DNA of 8,276 nucleotides from BOG-908 sp964242035 (lineage in GTDB: Bacteria > Pseudomonadota > Alphaproteobacteria > Acetobacterales > Acetobacteraceae). Position 1 is the stretch's first letter. Each line of letters starts with the position of its first letter. The stretch is taken from positions 1 to 8,276 of the forward strand of contig CAXTCL010000169.1 of NCBI GenBank assembly GCA_964242035.1. The letters are read 5' to 3'. The notes under the pieces are model-generated. The model made no database searches. It was given only the letters and a program-made list of their open reading frames with translations, and was not told where the DNA came from. Positions 5,347 through 8,276 of this stretch are shown here, in pieces. A program made the position numbers and the translations under genes.

Positions 5347-6456
5347 TTGACTTTCCTAGCCGCGCTCTCGCTAGCAATCTGGCTCTACCTCCTACTAGGC
5401 CACGGCCTCTTCTGGCAGTTCGGCCCGGTGCTGCGCGCGATCCCGTCCACCCGTGCCATGCCCCCCGTCACCATTATCGTCCCGGCACGCAACGAGGCGG
5501 AGAGCATCGTGGCCTGCCTGCAAAGCCTGCTGGCGCAGGACTATGACGGGCCGTTCCGGGTGATCATGGTCGATGATCTGAGCAGCGACGGGACGGGAGC
5601 GCTGGCGGACGCGATCGGCGACGCGCGGCTGACGGTGCTGCGCGGGGCGGCGCATCCGCCGGGGTGGAGCGGCAAATTATGGGCGGTGCACCAGGGCGTG
5701 GCCGAAGCCGGGCGGGTGGAGCTGCTGCTGTTCACGGACGCGGACATCGTGCACGCGCCGCGTCACCTGGCGACGCTGGTGAGCCAAATGCAGGCCGGTG
5801 GGCTGGATATGGTCAGCGAGATGGTGGCGCTGCATTGCGAGCGGGCGGCGGAGCATGCGCTGGTGCCGCCGTTCGTGTTCTTCTTCCAGCTGCTGTATCC
5901 GTTCGCCTGGGTGAACGATCCGGGCAATCCGATGGCGGCGGCCGCGGGCGGCACGGTGCTGATACGCGCGGCGGCGCTGGCGCGGGTGGGCGGGGTGGAG
6001 GCGATGCGCGGGGCGCTGATCGACGACGTGACCCTGGCGCGGCGGGTGAAGGCCGGCGGGCGCATCTGGCTGGGGCATAGCAGCCTGGCCACCAGCATAC
6101 GGCCGTATCGCGAGGTGGGTGATGTGTGGCGCATGGTGGCGCGGTGCGCGTTCGTGCAGTTGGGCTACTCGCCGTGGAAGCTGGCGGGCACGGTGGGGGG
6201 CATGGTGCTGGTCTGGCTGGTGCCGCCTTTGGCCGCCGTTTTCGGGCACGGGGCGGCACGCTGGATGGGCGTGCTGGCCTGGGCGGCGATGACGGCATCC
6301 TACCTGCCGACGCTACGGCGGTTCCGGCTGAATTTCGCGTGGGCAGTGTGCCTGCCGGCTGCCGCGGTGTTCTATACGGCCGCCACGCTGGGCTCGGCGG
6401 TGGACCACTACCGGGGGCGTGGCACGATCTGGAAGCAGCGGGCGTATCACGGATGA
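5347..6456 (+). CDS. hpnB: HpnB, hopanoid-associated family 2 glycosyltransferase (membrane)
   Basis: The product is 369 aa. It has an N-terminal hydrophobic helix (about 3-22), then a GT-A glycosyltransferase domain: VTIIVPARNEAESI (41-54), MVDDLSSDGT (74-83), the metal-binding D131-A-D133 in LLFTDADI, and acidic IDDVTLARRVKAGG (225-238), the usual catalytic-base region. Three hydrophobic segments follow at about 280-300, 305-322 and 330-350, and the protein ends in RGRGTIWKQRAY, the charged tail typical of HpnB. It should sit at the cytoplasmic membrane. HpnB occurs in hopanoid clusters and is assumed to glycosylate hopanoids or related lipids, but donor and acceptor are not established to my knowledge. 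The start is TTG with its Shine-Dalgarno inside the repeat half upstream. The last codons overlap hpnC by 4 nt (ATGA). Family assignment is strong. Confidence 0.92.
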   Translation: MTFLAALSLAIWLYLLLGHGLFWQFGPVLRAIPSTRAMPPVTIIVPARNEAESIVACLQSLLAQDYDGPFRVIMVDDLSSDGTGALADAIGDARLTVLRGAAHPPGWSGKLWAVHQGVAEAGRVELLLFTDADIVHAPRHLATLVSQMQAGGLDMVSEMVALHCERAAEHALVPPFVFFFQLLYPFAWVNDPGNPMAAAAGGTVLIRAAALARVGGVEAMRGALIDDVTLARRVKAGGRIWLGHSSLATSIRPYREVGDVWRMVARCAFVQLGYSPWKLAGTVGGMVLVWLVPPLAAVFGHGAARWMGVLAWAAMTASYLPTLRRFRLNFAWAVCLPAAAVFYTAATLGSAVDHYRGRGTIWKQRAYHG

Positions 6457-7334
6457 GCAAAGCGATATTTGAGGTAGAGAGCGGAGCGGGGACGGATGTC
6501 GAGGCGTGGTCCGGCAAGGATCGCACGCAGGAGAACTTCCCGGTGGGCTCGCTGCTGGTGCGGCGGTCGCTGCGCCGGCACGTGCACGCGTTCTACAACT
6601 TCGCCCGCCGCGCGGACGACATCGCCGACAGCGCCGAACTGGCGCCGGCCGACAAGCTTTCGCGCCTGGCGGTGATGGAGGATGTGCTGCTTGGCCGCGC
6701 CGATGCCGGCTCGCCGTCTGCCGCTGGGCTGCGGCGCAGCCTGGCGGAGACGGGCGTGACCGACGTGCACAGCCGGGAGCTGCTGCGCGCCTTCCGGCAG
6801 GACGCGACGCAGACGCGCTACGCCACCTGGCCGGACCTGCTGGACTACTGCCGCTACTCGGCCATGCCTGTGGGGCGGCACGTGCTGGCGCTGCATGGCG
6901 AGGCGCCAGACTGCATCCCGCCGTCGGACGCGCTGAGCGCCGCCTTGCAGATACTCAACCATCTGCAGGACATGGCGCGCGACCTGGCCGGGCTGGACCG
7001 CTGCTATTTGCCGCAGGACTGGCTGGCGGCCGAGGGCTCCGGCGTCGGCGATGTACGCCATCCGGCAGAGACGCCGGGGCTGCGCCGCGTCATCGACCGC
7101 CTGCTGGACGGGTGCGACGTGATGAACGACCAGGCCGCCGCGCTGCCGCTGCGCGTGCGCGACGTGCGGCTGCGCCTGGAGACCGGCGTGATCGTGGGGC
7201 TGTCGCGCCGGCTGGCGGCCAGGCTGCGCGCCGGCGACCCCCTGGCCAAGCGGGTCAAGCTGCACCGCATTGATGTCGCCGCCAGCCTGGCAGGCACCAC
7301 GCGTTACCTGCGGCGGCCCAAGGTGGCCGCGTGA
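6453..7334 (+). CDS. hpnC: HpnC, hydroxysqualene synthase (squalene/phytoene synthase family)
   Basis: The product is 293 aa, normal for HpnC. ENFPVGS (27-33) is the HpnC hallmark. The first aspartate-rich motif is DDIAD (55-59) in FARRADDIADS, and the second is QDMARD (172-177), followed by CYLPQDW (184-190). These coordinate Mg2+ and diphosphate in the all-helical isoprenoid synthase fold. In characterised systems HpnC converts presqualene diphosphate, made by HpnD, into hydroxysqualene, which HpnE reduces to squalene. The ATG at 6453 overlaps the hpnB stop (ATGA), pointing to translational coupling; there is no well-spaced Shine-Dalgarno of its own. The frame is also open upstream to 6126, but that stretch lies within hpnB in another frame and is not part of the protein. 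It overlaps hpnD by 4 nt at its end. Confidence 0.94.
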   Translation: MSKAIFEVESGAGTDVEAWSGKDRTQENFPVGSLLVRRSLRRHVHAFYNFARRADDIADSAELAPADKLSRLAVMEDVLLGRADAGSPSAAGLRRSLAETGVTDVHSRELLRAFRQDATQTRYATWPDLLDYCRYSAMPVGRHVLALHGEAPDCIPPSDALSAALQILNHLQDMARDLAGLDRCYLPQDWLAAEGSGVGDVRHPAETPGLRRVIDRLLDGCDVMNDQAAALPLRVRDVRLRLETGVIVGLSRRLAARLRAGDPLAKRVKLHRIDVAASLAGTTRYLRRPKVAA

Positions 7335-8218
7335 GCTTTCCGCTCGAGGCCGAGCGCGACGACCTGACCGCCGTCAGCAGGATCGTGCGCGCGTCCGGCA
7401 CCTCGTTCTACCGCGGCATGGCGATCCTGCAGCCGGAACGCCGGGTGGCGATGTATGCTGTCTATGCGTTCTGCCGCCTGGTGGACGACATCGCCGACGA
7501 GCCGAATTCCATGGAGCTGAAACGCACCCAGCTCGATGGCTGGCGCGCCAGGATCGAGGCGGTGGCCGCCGGCCAGGCGCCGGGGGTCCGCCAGCCGGGC
7601 GGCGCGGGCGACGACGGCGCGGTGGGCCGCATGCTCCAGCTCGCGTCCAAGCGCTACGGCCTGCGCAGGATAGACTTCCTGGCGGTGATCGACGGCATGC
7701 AGATGGATGCGGAGACGGTCATCGTGGCGCCGAATTTCGAGACGCTGGACCTGTATTGCGACCGGGTGGCCTCCGCGGTGGGCCGGCTCTCGGTGCGCTG
7801 CTTCGGCGATTCCTCGCCTGCGGCCGACGAGGTGGCGCACCACCTCGGCCGCGCGCTGCAACTGACCAACATCCTGCGCGACCTGGCCGAGGATGCCGCA
7901 CGCGGCCGGCTGTACCTGCCGCGCGAGTGGCTGGCCCGCGCCGGCGTGCCGCCCGAGCCGGCGGCGGCGTTGGCCAGCCCGGCGCTTCCCGATGTGTGCG
8001 GGCAGGCGGCGCGGCGGGCAAGGCAGCATTTCGCCGATGCGTATGCCGCGATGAAGCGCTGCGACCGCCGCGCGATGAAGCCGGCGCGGCTGATGGCGGG
8101 GAGCTACGCGGCGGTGCTGGCGCGGCTGGAACGGCGGGGGTGGTCCCGGCCGGAGACGGCGGTGCGGGTGCCTAAATGGGAGAAGCTGGTTATCTCGCTG
8201 CGGGTGCTGCTTACGTAG
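7331..8218 (+). CDS. hpnD: HpnD, presqualene diphosphate synthase
   Basis: The product is 295 aa, a usual HpnD length. SGTSFYRGMAILQPERR (22-38) and YAFCRLVDDIADE (45-57) contain the first aspartate-rich motif D52-D-I-A-D56. The second is in LQLTNILRDLAEDAARGR (177-193), with D184 and D188, followed by LYLPREWL (194-201). These are the squalene/phytoene synthase signatures with HpnD-type wording. Known HpnD enzymes condense two farnesyl diphosphates to presqualene diphosphate, the first committed step of the HpnCDE route to squalene. The start is GTG at 7331, overlapping the hpnC stop (GTGA), with AAGGTGG at 7320-7326 and 4 nt spacing inside the end of hpnC. The extended frame, intact motifs and coupling suggest an active enzyme. 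The expected partner hpnE would lie beyond the right edge, after the repeat at 8221. Confidence 0.95.
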   Translation: MSFPLEAERDDLTAVSRIVRASGTSFYRGMAILQPERRVAMYAVYAFCRLVDDIADEPNSMELKRTQLDGWRARIEAVAAGQAPGVRQPGGAGDDGAVGRMLQLASKRYGLRRIDFLAVIDGMQMDAETVIVAPNFETLDLYCDRVASAVGRLSVRCFGDSSPAADEVAHHLGRALQLTNILRDLAEDAARGRLYLPREWLARAGVPPEPAAALASPALPDVCGQAARRARQHFADAYAAMKRCDRRAMKPARLMAGSYAAVLARLERRGWSRPETAVRVPKWEKLVISLRVLLT

Positions 8219-8220
8219 GC

Positions 8221-8276
8221 GAGGCAAGCAAGGCCTTCTTTTTTGAAAAAAAGAAGCAAAAAACTTTTGACTCCGC
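8221..8276 (-). repeat. Palindromic AT-rich element, copy 6 (cut by window edge, apparently inverted orientation)
   Basis: It starts 2 nt after the hpnD stop. The hairpin at 8235-8256 is CTTC/GAAG type and is followed by CAAAAAACTTTTG (8257-8269). In copies 1-4 the first half on the plus strand is GTCC/GGAC type and the GAAG type comes second. Here the GAAG type comes first, which equals the reverse complement of the usual right half including its GGCC end. So this looks like an inverted copy, with a GTCC-type half predicted past the window end. It may end or attenuate hpnD transcripts or separate hpnD from the next gene. Confidence 0.8.

Noticed and set aside
5087..5350. 87-aa ORF spanning the hpnA-hpnB gap
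   Set aside because: It starts inside hpnA and ends in repeat-encoded sequence (KSFLLLFFKKEG), with no independent support.
6506..7273. 255-aa plus-strand ORF inside hpnC
   Set aside because: Shifted frame of hpnC with Ala/Arg/Gly-rich composition; hpnC carries both aspartate-rich motifs in the real frame.
7304..8227. 307-aa minus-strand ORF antisense to hpnD
   Set aside because: High-GC shadow rich in Arg/His/Pro; hpnD on the plus strand is complete and coupled to hpnC.

Overview
The window comes from a GC-rich alphaproteobacterium, most likely Acetobacteraceae or another member of the Rhodospirillales. The evidence is high GC coding sequence, a hopanoid gene order hpnA-hpnB-hpnC-hpnD, a NifU-type protein next to a RutE-like reductase, and AT-rich palindromic intergenic elements that I associate from memory with acetic acid bacteria and relatives. 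No database search was possible, so the taxon is an inference.

Layout, left to right. A RutE-like nitroreductase (minus strand, only its N-terminus is present) lies downstream of a NifU/Nfu Fe-S carrier gene (minus). Divergent from nifU is a secreted type-B carboxylesterase (plus). Convergent with the esterase is a two-gene minus-strand unit: a MarR-family regulator followed by an unrecognised 94-aa protein. Divergent from marR is the hopanoid cluster (plus): hpnA (sugar epimerase/dehydratase-like), hpnB (membrane glycosyltransferase), hpnC and hpnD (squalene-synthase-like enzymes). hpnB/hpnC and hpnC/hpnD overlap by 4 nt and are probably translationally coupled. HpnD is known to make presqualene diphosphate from two farnesyl diphosphates and HpnC to make hydroxysqualene from it; HpnE, probably just past the right edge, would reduce this to squalene for cyclisation to hopene. 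HpnA and HpnB belong to conserved hopanoid clusters, but their exact substrates are poorly defined.

The most striking feature is a family of AT-rich, nested-palindrome intergenic elements. Four are paired copies, one is a lone half, and one is cut by the right edge. Together they carry ten copies of a 22-nt hairpin. Its stem bases change in a compensating way (GTCC/GGAC versus CTTC/GAAG, and an inner T-A versus C-G pair). The paired copies have a polarity, and the last copy appears inverted. Every gene junction wider than about 40 bp carries an element. One half-element supplies the apparent Shine-Dalgarno sequence and abuts the TTG start of hpnB; another appears to do the same for the rutE-like gene. 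The element is probably known at least as a source of spurious ORFs. The paired-hairpin architecture, the covariation and the supply of ribosome binding sites are the points I consider worth follow-up. I saw no CRISPR array, RNA gene, transposase or defence system.
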